From: CAVQRB01 sp963715055
GTDB lineage: Bacteria; Pseudomonadota; Alphaproteobacteria; Rhodobacterales; Rhodobacteraceae
Assembly: GCA_963715055.1 (NCBI GenBank)
Contig: CAVQRB010000009.1
Location: 1 to 64,000 of the forward strand
Reading direction: 5' to 3'
DNA length: 64,000 nt
Made by a program: the position numbers and the translations under genes. The stretch's first letter is position 1; every line of letters starts with the position of its first letter. Below, one piece after another: positions 1 through 8,864 of this stretch. The notes below the pieces were generated by a model. It was not told where the DNA came from, did no database searches, and saw nothing but the letters and a program-made list of their open reading frames with translations.

Positions 1-1
1 C

Positions 2-498
2 ATCGCCCTGCTTGAGGCCTTCTGCGAGAAACTCGATGCCGCCGGTGTGTCGGTCCGCGAAACCGAGAAGGGTCTCGTGGTCGCGCGCAAGAACGGTGAC
101 ATCCGGGCCGTGGATGTCACCACCGCCCCCTTCCCCGGCTTTCCCACCGATCTTCAGGCCCAGATGATGGCGCTTCTTTGCACTGCGGCCGGTACCTCGC
201 CCATCTGGAAGAAAAAATCTTCGAGAACCGCTTCATGCACGCACCGGAACTCATGCGGATGGGTGCCAACATCGACGTCCATGGCGGCACCGCAACCGTC
301 AAGGGCGTGAAGAAACTGAGAGGTGCTCCGGTCATGGCCACGGATTTGCGGGCCTCGGTCTCTCTGATCCTTGCCGGGCTTGCGGCGGAAGGCGAAACCA
401 GAGTGTCCCGCGTCTATCATCTCGATCGCGGCTACGAACATGTCGTGGCCAAGCTCTCCGGTGTCGGCGCCAATATAGAACGGATAACAGAGCAATGA
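2..498 (+). CDS. murA: UDP-N-acetylglucosamine 1-carboxyvinyltransferase, C-terminal part, frameshifted
   Basis: MurA transfers enolpyruvate to UDP-GlcNAc, the first committed step of peptidoglycan synthesis in the cytoplasm. The window opens inside the gene and shows roughly its last 165 codons. The family core is clear: FPTDLQAQMMALLCTA, then EEKIFENRFMHAPELMRMGA and the late DLRASVSLILAGLAAEG block. The first block is in frame 2 and the second in frame 1. The switch lies at about 197-204, where one base is missing or two are extra. The stop overlaps the next start as ATGA. Because murA is essential, I infer a sequence error rather than real loss. Confidence 0.93.
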
Positions 499-963
499 CC
501 GACGCACGATTTGAAGACGGACGCGACGGCCCGGTCAACCTCGGCGCTTTGGATGGCGACGACCTGCTTGTTCTGTCCGCACTGACGCAAGACGCTGTCT
601 TTCCGGCGACCGAAATGAAATGGGATCGCAAGACAGGTCGCTTCGCACTGCTCCTGAACCGCTTTCGCTGGGAAGAAGGTGCCCGGCGCGCGGCCTCGCC
701 CGAGCGGGTGCAATCCTTGCTGAGCTTTGATCTGGTCAGTCAGGTGGCCACGAACGGGATCGATCGCAAGGATCCGGGTACGGTGCTGTCACTACTCGTC
801 GATCAGCTTCGAGCCCACCGAGGCGCCGGCAGGTCACGTCCTGCTCACCCTCGCCGGGGATGGCGCGATCCGCCTGACGGTCGAAGCGTTGGAAGCCACC
901 TTGAAAGACGTGACGAAGCCCTATGTCGCGCCTTCGGGCAAGGCACCGGATGATCCGGCCTGA
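495..963 (+). CDS. DUF2948 family protein, frameshifted
   Basis: This is a conserved alphaproteobacterial protein of unknown function, about 155 residues, recognised as the DUF2948 family by its arrangement: an N-terminal block around DAVFPATEMKWDRK, then RFALLLNRFRWE, and a C-terminal block ending LKDVTKPYVAPSGKAP. The two halves lie in different frames. The break is near 797-801, where removing one base joins TVLSLL to SISFEPTE. The start ATG overlaps the murA stop by four bases, so the two are probably co-transcribed. The gene sits between murA and hisD. The frameshift may be a sequencing error. Confidence 0.8.
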
Positions 964-1035
964 CACTTCTTTTGGCTCGAAATATCCCCGCCGGAGGCAA
1001 ATGACATGTCTCCGGCCACTCCCGAGGACCGCACC

Positions 1036-2352
1036 ATGCCAGTCTTTCTGAACGCCAGCGACCCGGCTTTCGAGACCGCCTTCCAGAACCTGCTCACCGC
1101 CAAGCGCGAGGACAGCCCCGACGTGGACGAGACCGTGGCCGGGATCATCGCCGACGTGCGCGCGCGCGGCGATGCGGCGCTGATCGATCTCACCGCGCGC
1201 TTCGACCGCCTCACGCTGACGCCGGCCACGCTGCGCATCTCACAGGCCGAGATCGACGAGGCAGCGTCTTCGGTTCCGGCAGATCAGTTTGACGCCTTGA
1301 GGCTCGCGGCGGAGCGTATCCGGGCCTATCACGAACGCCAGCGGCCACAGGATGCCTCCTGGACGGACGAGACCGGGGCTGTGCTTGGCTGGCGCTGGAC
1401 GCCGGTCAGTGCCGCCGGGCTCTATGTGCCGGGCGGGCTCGCCTCCTATCCCTCCTCGGTCCTGATGAACGCGGTGCCGGCCAAGGTCGCAGGCGTCAGC
1501 CGCCTTGCGATGGTGGTTCCCGCGCCGGATGGGGTGCTGAACCCTCTGGTCCTGGCGGCGGCCAGGCTTGCCGGTGTGGACGAGATCTACCGCATCGGCG
1601 GCGCGCAGGCGATCGCGGCACTGGCCTATGGCACCGAAACCATCGCGCCGGTCGACAAGATAACCGGACCCGGAAATGCCTATGTCGCCGCCGCCAAGCG
1701 CCGGGTATTCGGAAAGGTCGGCATCGACATGATCGCCGGACCCTCGGAGATCCTCGTCATCGCGGATGCCGAAAATGATCCGGACTGGATCGCGCTCGAC
1801 CTGCTCAGCCAGGCGGAACATGACCAAAGCGCGCAATCGATCCTGATCACCACCAGTGCGTCCTTCGGCCAGGCGGTGGCGGAGGCCGTGGCAACACGTC
1901 TCGAAACGCTCGAGCGGCGCGCCATAGCAGGCGCAAGCTGGCGCGATTACGGCGCGATCATCACGGTTCCGGACCTCGCCACTGCCGCAGCCCTGTCGGA
2001 CAGGATCGCCCCCGAACATCTGGAGCTTTGCGTCGCCGATCCGGAGGCGCTCGGCGCGCAGATCACCCATGCCGGCGCGATCTTCCTTGGACAATGGACG
2101 CCGGAAGCCATAGGCGACTACGTGGGCGGGCCGAACCATGTGCTGCCCACAGCCCGATCCGCCCGTTTCTCGTCGGGGCTTTCCGTGCTCGACTTCATGA
2201 AGCGCACGACCCTCGCGCGGATGACGCCCGCGGCCCTGCGACAGATCGGCCCCGCGGCGGAAACGCTGGCGCGCAGCGAGAGCCTCGAGGCGCATGGCCT
2301 CTCCGTGACCGCCCGCCTGCGCCATCTCAACAACGGACCCGGGCAGGCTTGA
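1036..2352 (+). CDS. hisD: histidinol dehydrogenase
   Basis: HisD carries out the last two oxidations of histidine synthesis, histidinol to histidine, with two NAD and a bound zinc. The protein is 438 residues if started at 1036, the usual family length. It shows the NAD/substrate segments DKITGPGNAYVAAAKR and GPSEILVIAD, and the zinc-region DLLSQAEHD motif. I chose the ATG at 1036 because GAGGA lies seven bases upstream and the protein then begins MPVFLNASDP as in relatives; an in-frame ATG at 1006 would add ten residues. Next gene UPF0262 follows 66 bases later. Confidence 0.95.
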   Translation: MPVFLNASDPAFETAFQNLLTAKREDSPDVDETVAGIIADVRARGDAALIDLTARFDRLTLTPATLRISQAEIDEAASSVPADQFDALRLAAERIRAYHERQRPQDASWTDETGAVLGWRWTPVSAAGLYVPGGLASYPSSVLMNAVPAKVAGVSRLAMVVPAPDGVLNPLVLAAARLAGVDEIYRIGGAQAIAALAYGTETIAPVDKITGPGNAYVAAAKRRVFGKVGIDMIAGPSEILVIADAENDPDWIALDLLSQAEHDQSAQSILITTSASFGQAVAEAVATRLETLERRAIAGASWRDYGAIITVPDLATAAALSDRIAPEHLELCVADPEALGAQITHAGAIFLGQWTPEAIGDYVGGPNHVLPTARSARFSSGLSVLDFMKRTTLARMTPAALRQIGPAAETLARSESLEAHGLSVTARLRHLNNGPGQA

Positions 2353-2418
2353 TCATTGCCCTTCCCCCTGCTCCTGCGCTAGTCAGTCTGCGTACCCGAG
2401 TTCCTGAGAAGTCTGCCC

Positions 2419-2898
2419 ATGTCCCGCATCTCCAAAATCGAGCTAGACGATTCCGGTCTGCCGCCCCCGACGCCTGAAATCGAACAGGAGCGCCGCGTGG
2501 CCATGTTCGACCTGCTCGAAGACAACACCTTCATCCTGCCGGCGCGGGACGGACGGCCAATGCCGCAGGGGCCCTACCATGTGGCGCTGGCGATCCGAGA
2601 CAAACGCCTGGTTTTCGATGTGACCACCGAAAACGATGAGAAAGCCGCAGAGTTCCACCTCTCGCTCGGCCCGTTCCGGCAGGTCGTGAAGGATTACTTC
2701 CATATCTGCGAAAGCTATTTCGAGGCAGTGAAGAAACTGCCGCCGTCGCAGATCGAGACCATCGACATGGCCCGCCGCGGTATCCACAACGAAGGCAGCC
2801 GGGTGCTGCAGGAACGCCTCGAAGGCAAGGCCGAGGTCGATACCGACACCGCCCGCCGCCTCTTCACCCTGATTTGTGTCCTTCATTTCGGCGGGTAG
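2419..2898 (+). CDS. UPF0262 family protein
   Basis: A 159-residue protein of the UPF0262 family, conserved in alphaproteobacteria and of unknown function. It has no signal peptide or membrane segment, so it is presumably cytoplasmic. The recognisable features are an acidic start (ISKIELDDSGL), GPYHVALAIRDKRLVFDVT, and LGPFRQVVKDYFHICESY in the middle, with a C-terminus rich in charged helices. It ends exactly where the phosphatase gene begins, with no spacer. This hisD-UPF0262-phosphatase order suggests a shared transcript. Confidence 0.85.
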   Translation: MSRISKIELDDSGLPPPTPEIEQERRVAMFDLLEDNTFILPARDGRPMPQGPYHVALAIRDKRLVFDVTTENDEKAAEFHLSLGPFRQVVKDYFHICESYFEAVKKLPPSQIETIDMARRGIHNEGSRVLQERLEGKAEVDTDTARRLFTLICVLHFGG

Positions 2899-3360
2899 AT
2901 GGCACAGGAGCTTCCCCAGTCGGTTCTGTTCTGTTGCGACCACAATGCCGTGCGTTCGCCGATGGCCGAAGGGATCATGAAGAAGCTCTACGGCACCGGC
3001 ACCTACGTGCAATCCGTCGGCGTCACCAACGACATGGAGATCGACGGGTTCTCCGTCGCGGTTTGCCAGGAACTGGACGTGGAACTCTCGCGCCACCGCA
3101 GCCGCAGCTTCGACGAGATGGAAAACTGGGGCGACGACCTGAGCTCCTTCGATCTCGTGATCGCGCTCAGCCCCGCCTCGCAGCGCCGGGCATTGGAACT
3201 CACGCGGTATTTTCACCTCGACGTGGAATACTGGCCGATCCTCGATCCGACCGGGCTTGGCGAGACGCGGGAGGCGAAACTCGCAAGCTACCGTCAGGCC
3301 CGAGACCAGATCCACGACCGGCTGATCGACCGCTTCGGCCCGCCCACTGAAATGATCTGA
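2899..3360 (+). CDS. low-molecular-weight protein-tyrosine phosphatase family protein
   Basis: A 153-residue cytoplasmic protein with the low-molecular-weight phosphatase/arsenate-reductase fold. The P-loop C-x5-R is seen at residues 13-19 (CDHNAVR followed by S), which supplies the catalytic Cys and Arg. The usual general-acid Asp is probably in ILDPTGL near residue 114. The family includes tyrosine phosphatases and thioredoxin-coupled arsenate reductases; the sequence alone does not settle the substrate, and no ars genes are nearby. The ATG directly abuts the UPF0262 stop, implying translational coupling. Confidence 0.85.
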   Translation: MAQELPQSVLFCCDHNAVRSPMAEGIMKKLYGTGTYVQSVGVTNDMEIDGFSVAVCQELDVELSRHRSRSFDEMENWGDDLSSFDLVIALSPASQRRALELTRYFHLDVEYWPILDPTGLGETREAKLASYRQARDQIHDRLIDRFGPPTEMI

Positions 3361-3370
3361 GGAGACTGCC

Positions 3371-3763
3371 ATGAACGATGTCGTCAAACGCTATTTCGAC
3401 GCTTTCAACGCCAAGAACGCAGCCGACATGCTCGACTGCCTTTCAGACGACGTTGCGCATCACGTGAATGAGGGCGGCGTGCGGCGCGGCAAGGAGGCCT
3501 TTGCCGCCTTTTGCGATCACATGACGCGCTGCTATGACGAGAGGCTGTCCGACATCGTGATCTTCGACGCGCCGGACCATGGCCGGGCGGCCGCGGAATA
3601 TGTGGTCAACGGTAAGTATCTCTCAACGGATCAAGGCCTGCCCGAGGCTCGTGGGCAGAGCTACACCTTGCCGGCGGGCTCGTTCTTCGACGTGCGGGAC
3701 GGGCGGATCACCCGGGTCACCACCCGCTACAATCTCTCCGACTGGATCAGCCAGGTGTCCTGA
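3371..3763 (+). CDS. NTF2-like / SnoaL-type ketosteroid isomerase-like protein
   Basis: A 130-residue protein with the small alpha+beta-barrel NTF2-like pattern: an N-terminal helix with FDAFNAKNAADMLDCLSDDVAHHVN, a middle RRGKEAFAAFCDHM helix, and paired strands ending in DVRDGRITRVTTRYN. Such proteins bind small hydrophobic ligands or catalyse isomerisation and hydrolysis; the ligand here is unknown. GGAG lies eight bases upstream of the ATG. It begins ten bases after the phosphatase and ends four bases before the acetyltransferase, so it lies in the same likely operon. Confidence 0.8.
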   Translation: MNDVVKRYFDAFNAKNAADMLDCLSDDVAHHVNEGGVRRGKEAFAAFCDHMTRCYDERLSDIVIFDAPDHGRAAAEYVVNGKYLSTDQGLPEARGQSYTLPAGSFFDVRDGRITRVTTRYNLSDWISQVS

Positions 3764-3767
3764 GCCG

Positions 3768-4355
3768 ATGGCGGTCGAAGTCCGGGCAGTGAGGGGTGCG
3801 GCGCTGAATGAGCTTCTGGATGAGGTGGCCGCCCTGCGCATCGCTGTATTTCGCGACTGGCCCTATCTCTATGACGGCACAATGGACTACGAACGCCGCT
3901 ATCTCGCACCATATGTGACCAGCGAAAACGCGGTGGTCGTTGGTGCCTTCGACGGCCAAGGACTCATCGGGGCATCGACCGGGGCGCCGCTTGCAGATCA
4001 CGCGGAGGACTTCGGCGACGCCCTGCGGGACGCAGGCCATGACATCACGTCGACGTTCTACTGCGCCGAAAGCGTGCTCTTGCCCGCCTTTCGCGGTCAG
4101 GGCGTCGGTCACGCCTTCTTCGATCACCGCGAGGCGCACGCACGCGATCTGGGTTTCTCCCACTGCTGTTTCTGCTCGGTGATCCGTCCGGCGGATCATC
4201 CCGCGCGCCCCAGCGCTTACCGCCCGCTCGACAGCTTCTGGACAGCGCGCGGATACCGGCCCCTTCCGGGTGTCACCGCCCGGTTTGCGTGGAAGGACGT
4301 GGGCAGCACTGAGGAGAGCATCAAGACGCTCCAGGTCTGGATGCGGGACTTCTGA
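3768..4355 (+). CDS. GNAT family N-acetyltransferase
   Basis: A 195-residue protein with GNAT character. The acetyl-CoA binding region is seen as ESVLLPAFRGQGVGHAFFDHREAHA (residues about 100-124), holding the RGQGVG motif A. The segment FCSVIRPADHPARP and the ending ARFAWKDVG resemble the Roseobacter-type GNATs that act on small substrates. The substrate is not known. The ATG at 3768 follows the previous stop by four bases; the long open frame upstream of it is a shadow of the NTF2-like gene. Confidence 0.8.
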   Translation: MAVEVRAVRGAALNELLDEVAALRIAVFRDWPYLYDGTMDYERRYLAPYVTSENAVVVGAFDGQGLIGASTGAPLADHAEDFGDALRDAGHDITSTFYCAESVLLPAFRGQGVGHAFFDHREAHARDLGFSHCCFCSVIRPADHPARPSAYRPLDSFWTARGYRPLPGVTARFAWKDVGSTEESIKTLQVWMRDF

Positions 4356-4361
4356 GCGCCA

Positions 4362-4721
4362 TCATGCGCCTGTGCACATGCCTTCCGCCTGCGCGCTGAA
4401 AGCGGCCCAGCGTTTCCAGAATTCCTCATTGCGTGCGCTATCGGAGGCCTTGATGGCCTGCAGCAACTCCGGCTCGTTGAAAAAACGGACGCTGCGCATC
4501 TGGTCATCCTGGGTGAGGGTCATGTTGGCCGCAGCCTGGATGCAGCGGCAAAGCGGCGCCGAGGCCCCGCTGCGTTGTGACTGGCTGCAAGCGGTCGCGA
4601 TCGGCCCGTTTGCGGACCTGCTGACCGTTCCCGGCGGGGAGACCGTTGCCTCGCGACTGGCCGACCCGCCGCAGCCGACGAGCAGGCCAAGGGTCAGAAC
4701 GAAAATCGCGGGTTTCAGCAT
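4362..4721 (-). CDS. small conserved lipoprotein, four or more cysteines
   Basis: A 119-residue putative lipoprotein. A short hydrophobic leader ends in the lipobox LLVGC, with the lipid-bearing Cys at residue 17. The mature part keeps Cys residues in ACSQSQRSGASAPLCRCIQ and near the C-terminus (GMC), which could form disulphides, plus EFWKRWAAF. I recognise this arrangement from uncharacterised Rhodobacteraceae proteins sometimes labelled arginine transporter without visible support. It faces the acetyltransferase gene tail to tail, with six bases between stops. Function is unknown. Confidence 0.7.
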   Translation of the reverse strand: MLKPAIFVLTLGLLVGCGGSASREATVSPPGTVSRSANGPIATACSQSQRSGASAPLCRCIQAAANMTLTQDDQMRSVRFFNEPELLQAIKASDSARNEEFWKRWAAFSAQAEGMCTGA

Positions 4722-4850
4722 CAGGCAACCTTACGTTTAGAACCATGTTTCCACACAGGATATGCCCCATGCCGTTTGGCACCGCAACATTCCGTTGGAA
4801 TCCGCGGATATCTTTCAGGTAGGCCCGAACGACAGGGCATCAAGGCAGGA

Positions 4851-5951
4851 TCAGAAGCGCCAGCGTGCCCCCACGAAAGAGACATCCTGATCAAAGACCT
4901 CCGCCCCTGTGCCATCCAGTTCATAGGTCCGGTAAATCGCATAGAGCTCGAGGTCGTAGGCGTCCACCACCTGCACCACCGCGAGGCTGACGGAGTCCGA
5001 GTCCGACCCGATTACTGAGAAATCATCGCCCGCATAGTAATCGACGGAGAGGCGCGTTTGCCCGATGCTGAACCAATTCTGTTGCCACCCGGCCTTGACA
5101 TAACCGTAGCTCGCGTCGCCTTCCTGCTGGCTGCCGCCGGCCACGGCGAGGTTCAGACCCGTCGGTTCATGCAGCAGCGCAAACGAACCCACCAGCAGCT
5201 CCTCAGACGATCCACGCCAGGAATAACCCACCCGCGCCGCGACGCGCAGATCGCCGTAATCCTGATCGTAGTTCAGACCGATGTCGTAATATTCGTTGTC
5301 ATCCCCACTGGTGAGTACTTCTTCCCCCGCCGACAACGCGAGGCCAAAACCGTTGTAAGTCGGCGTGTCGTAGCGGGCTCGGAATCGGCGCGACCCATCG
5401 AAAGACCCGAAGACATTGCTCACATTGATGCCCGATCCGACGCCGGACAGGAGCTGGAATTCGCGACTGCCCGCAAGGTCGGACAGGCCGGAATACTGGA
5501 TCAAGCTGGTGCCGGAGAAATCCGCCTCGCCGGTTCCGTCGGTGGCCGTGCTGCCCTGCCCGAAGGAGAATGTCCCGATATCGGGCGTGACATAAATGAC
5601 CTCGAATTTGCGGATTTCCGTGCGCTTGTAATCGATGTCGAAATCATCCTCGCCCTGCGTCAGCGAACCCGATCCCGTCAGCCCCAGGCCGGTTTCGAAA
5701 TTGAAGCGGAACTCCCCGCCGCTGGCGAGGTCGCGGCTGTAGAGCAGGCCGATCCGGCTGTTGGAATTGTCGTTGTCCGTAAAGACAGTATCGCTGCTTA
5801 CCCCGTCATCGGCGTAGACGACACCGAGGTTCAACTGGCCGTAGATGTCGATCTCCGTCCCGGTGGATTGCGCCACCGCCGAGAACGGCAGAACGACCGC
5901 ACATACCGCCGCGGCTCTGCGCCATGTTGCTCGGTTGCTGAAATTGGTCAT
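4851..5951 (-). CDS. outer-membrane porin
   Basis: A 366-residue Gram-negative general porin. It has a signal peptide with cleavage expected after AVA at residue 27, then the mature start TEIDIYGQLNLGVVYADDG, alternating amphipathic strands separated by acidic loops, and the C-terminal aromatic ending RWRF that the BAM machinery recognises. The loops are rich in Asp, Ser and Gly, typical of marine alphaproteobacterial porins. It is flanked by spacers of about 130 and 220 bases and appears to be a single-gene unit. The exact solute preference cannot be read from sequence. Confidence 0.9.
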   Translation of the reverse strand: MTNFSNRATWRRAAAVCAVVLPFSAVAQSTGTEIDIYGQLNLGVVYADDGVSSDTVFTDNDNSNSRIGLLYSRDLASGGEFRFNFETGLGLTGSGSLTQGEDDFDIDYKRTEIRKFEVIYVTPDIGTFSFGQGSTATDGTGEADFSGTSLIQYSGLSDLAGSREFQLLSGVGSGINVSNVFGSFDGSRRFRARYDTPTYNGFGLALSAGEEVLTSGDDNEYYDIGLNYDQDYGDLRVAARVGYSWRGSSEELLVGSFALLHEPTGLNLAVAGGSQQEGDASYGYVKAGWQQNWFSIGQTRLSVDYYAGDDFSVIGSDSDSVSLAVVQVVDAYDLELYAIYRTYELDGTGAEVFDQDVSFVGARWRF

Positions 5952-6172
5952 GCCCTGTCCTTTCGATAGATCGCCTGCTCTTCGGCGCTGGTCCCGTCAC
6001 CCATAGCGCGCGCGGGCCCGCTCCTGAAGTCACGATCACCGAAGTTCCGTGTCCGGACGCAGTGGCCTCGGTGCACGGATGTGACGTCAGAAAAACCAGC
6101 CTTTCGGCGTCCGCCGCTATCACTCTACAATCATGAGGTGCAACTTGTATATTGCCGTTTCAGCCCGCAGCC

Positions 6173-7183
6173 TCAGGCGGCCTTCTGCCAGAGCAGCGAG
6201 GCCTCGTGGCGGCGCAGGCTGGGATAGGCCAGCGGCGCGTCGAGGCAGTCAGGATGCAGCGTCGCGATCTCGGCGCGCGCTTCGGGCAGCAAGGCATCCA
6301 GCGAACAGGGGCCAGCGTGGAAGCTTTCGCTCCACAATCCGCCGGAGTTCAACACCGCATGACAGGGCAGCAGCAGGTGATGATAGCTCACCATGCCACC
6401 CGGCTGGCGCGACACGCCGGGTTGTCCCAGAAGATGCACCGCCGGGACCAGCACCTGATCCGCGCCGAAATGCATCTCCGCCTGCCAGCCGGTCACCAGC
6501 ACCCGGTGCTGTTGCGACACGACAAGTGCTGAATCATTGCCCATCGCCCCTGAGGCAATGCGCACCGGCACGAAACTCTCCACTGCCATGGCCTGGCGGC
6601 TGCCCGTCCAGAGCACCTCCTGCACGCCATGGTCGCGGGTGATCACACGCATCCCCGGGCGGATCGCCTCCACCGGCACGATGCCTTGGGGCGTCTCCAC
6701 CCCCATGCCGGCGACGAAACAAACTGGCGTCGCATATTGCGCCTGCGCGAAATTCGGCCCCTCGAAGGCCTGCGTCACGGTCAGCGGCACACCGACGGGC
6801 GGAAACCCTCCCGGCCCGCCGATGAAGGCCAGCCCCTCGATGGTCGCATAGGAAGGGCTGGAATTGTTCGCGTTGAACCCGACCACGGTCCATGAATTTG
6901 TGCCATCGCTCAAGGTCAGACCGTATTCCGCCTCCAGAATTGTGTTGTTGGCGAAATTGACCCCGTCGATCTGCTGCGCGCCGGCGAGGCGTTGCGAGCT
7001 GTCGTTATCGGAGAAGTTGGTATTGCTGTCGTTGATCGACACCGGCTTCCACAGCTTCGAGTTGAGCGTGATCGTCCGCCCGATCAGATGCGAGCCATCG
7101 CCTTGCGTGACACCGTCGAGGACCGCACCGCCACTGATCGAAAGCTGGCTCTCGCCCAGCACGTAGATATCGTAATTCGGCAC
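6173..7183 (-). CDS. Hint (hedgehog/intein) domain protein, probably secreted
   Basis: A 336-residue protein if started at the GTG at 7183, which has GAGGGG about nine bases upstream; the open frame continues to 7294 without a better start. Residues 1-150 are Asn/Ser/Gly-rich and beta-like (NYDIYVLGESQLSISGG). A Hint domain begins at Cys155 (CFVAGMGVETPQG), followed by VEAIRPGMRVITRDHG and VSQQHRVLV. Such Hint proteins are common in Roseobacters and are thought to be secreted; self-cleavage is possible but unproven. No classical signal peptide is visible. Neighbours give no further clue. Confidence 0.85.
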   Translation of the reverse strand: MPNYDIYVLGESQLSISGGAVLDGVTQGDGSHLIGRTITLNSKLWKPVSINDSNTNFSDNDSSQRLAGAQQIDGVNFANNTILEAEYGLTLSDGTNSWTVVGFNANNSSPSYATIEGLAFIGGPGGFPPVGVPLTVTQAFEGPNFAQAQYATPVCFVAGMGVETPQGIVPVEAIRPGMRVITRDHGVQEVLWTGSRQAMAVESFVPVRIASGAMGNDSALVVSQQHRVLVTGWQAEMHFGADQVLVPAVHLLGQPGVSRQPGGMVSYHHLLLPCHAVLNSGGLWSESFHAGPCSLDALLPEARAEIATLHPDCLDAPLAYPSLRRHEASLLWQKAA

Positions 7184-7380
7184 GGCCCGGCCCCTCGGTA
7201 AACGCTTCTTGCAATACGGTCCGTTTACGGCGGAAATGCGGTCGTTTCCCTGACGAACAACCGCGAAAAAGTGGCAATTTTGTGAAAGTTCCAACGCAGG
7301 TGGAGGTGGCCAATTGCGTCATCGCCTTTGGAATTGCGATGGCTAGGGGTCTGGTTATTTTGCGGAAAGCAGGCTGCTGT

Positions 7381-8817
7381 TCATGGGATGAGTGAAAGTA
7401 GCCTTATCCCCAACCTGACCAAGCCATCCAAAACCGCAATGATCCGTGCGGCCTTGAAGGGCGAACTGTCATCAATCCGTCGGACAACGGCATCCATTCG
7501 CATCAGGATACTCGTCTTCGCAGCACGGCTGAAAATCCGTGTCGCCACATCCGCGCCCGGCAGCGCTGGCGCACCTGTCGGCAATGGCCCCATGGAGGTG
7601 TTCAGCAACTCGGGAATGTCATTTGCCCAGTCGTCGCCCAAATCGTCGTCCGAAATGGCCCGAAGCACCGGCAACGCGTCCTCAAGAATTTTGCCTTGCT
7701 CCGGCGTCATCTCGGCAAACCGCTGCCGGTTCAGTATTTTGCGGTTCTCGGCAATCTCGGGATGTGTCGCGCGCAACCCGACCACGGCGTCCTCGAGCGC
7801 GGATTGCAAAGACAGGTTTTCTTCACTGTTCGGCAACTCGTCGACAAGCATCTGCCGTGTCAGGCTCGCGTGGGCGCTGACAAAGCCCATTTCGATCTGT
7901 TGCGGGTTGTTGCCGTATTTCCCTATGGTTCGGCGGACAACCCGAACCACCTTTGAACCCTCGCCCAGCCCATTAGAGAGGCTGGCCAGCGAATCTTCGA
8001 GCGCGTCTTCAACCTCAGTCAGCGTAGCAGCCAAGAGATCAGGTTTCGCGATCTCGATGGGTTCTACGGTGAATTTCCCGCTCGATGGATCGAATCGGAT
8101 CTTCTCCGCCTGCGGCAGCGCTGTATCGGCAAGGAAGTCAGCTTGAACTTCCCTGATCCGCTTCGCAACAACCCCTTGTCCCGCCTCCCATTCCTCTTCT
8201 GTCACTTCGGTGGCGATCCTGAAGATCAGTCGCCAGTCCATCGGATCGCCGTTCAGTATCCGCTCATACCACTCAATCCAGAAGCTCCAGTCGGCGGCGT
8301 CATCGTCCAATTGCGATTTAAGCTGGCGCCAATCTCTTTTCAGTTCGCCCGGCTCAAATTCATAACGCCATAACGGAAACCATCCTAATTTGTTTGTCGT
8401 GTCCCCTGATGCAGCTACGTAAAAACCAGAATGAGTTGCGGAAAGTGCAGCATATCTATGTGAGGTGCCAGCAGCCGCTGGTGAAATCGCTGCCAATGCT
8501 GCATACCCCGCCGACTGTGCTGCGAAATAGGCGGGAGAAAAAAACCCGGTATGCGAAGTCTGTATTGCTAACTTCCCAGCCGCCGCATTAGCAATCGCAA
8601 GTTTTTTTGACTCACTGGGACGGCAGGTAGCCGCTGCGGTAGCCGTCAATATTGCGCGACATGTTGCAAAAGCCAATCCACTTGCGAGAGTGTCGTTGCG
8701 CGCGCCAATTCCCGGCAGCGCGCGCAACGCGCAACGACAAGCGAACCACGCCTGTGTTTGGTGGCCCTGCGTTTGCAACCACGCCTCAGCGCTTTCCAAG
8801 TCAGCAATCTCGACCAT
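7381..8817 (-). CDS. uncharacterised protein with Ala/Ser-rich N-terminal region
   Basis: No function is recognised. With the start at 8817 the protein has 478 residues; an upstream in-frame ATG at 8880 would overlap the lepA start region and is less likely. The N-terminal part (residues about 8-140) carries SAEAWLQTQ, ACRCALRALP and a long Ala/Ser/His/Tyr-rich stretch. The next part has a Trp cluster, WSFWIEWYERILNG, also found in other Roseobacter hypotheticals as I recall them. The C-terminal part is acidic and helical, ending in a hydrophobic segment that may touch the membrane. It is transcribed away from lepA. Confidence 0.6.
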   Translation of the reverse strand: MVEIADLESAEAWLQTQGHQTQAWFACRCALRALPGIGARNDTLASGLAFATCRAILTATAAATCRPSESKKLAIANAAAGKLAIQTSHTGFFSPAYFAAQSAGYAALAAISPAAAGTSHRYAALSATHSGFYVAASGDTTNKLGWFPLWRYEFEPGELKRDWRQLKSQLDDDAADWSFWIEWYERILNGDPMDWRLIFRIATEVTEEEWEAGQGVVAKRIREVQADFLADTALPQAEKIRFDPSSGKFTVEPIEIAKPDLLAATLTEVEDALEDSLASLSNGLGEGSKVVRVVRRTIGKYGNNPQQIEMGFVSAHASLTRQMLVDELPNSEENLSLQSALEDAVVGLRATHPEIAENRKILNRQRFAEMTPEQGKILEDALPVLRAISDDDLGDDWANDIPELLNTSMGPLPTGAPALPGADVATRIFSRAAKTSILMRMDAVVRRIDDSSPFKAARIIAVLDGLVRLGIRLLSLIP

Positions 8818-8864
8818 CCAATCCCCATTGACCAATCGCGGATTCCGCCCCATATCCCTGCACC

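Noticed and set aside
7328..8146. 272-codon plus-strand frame over the uncharacterised 478-residue gene
   Set aside because: Ser- and Arg-rich shadow; the minus frame has better composition, start and length.
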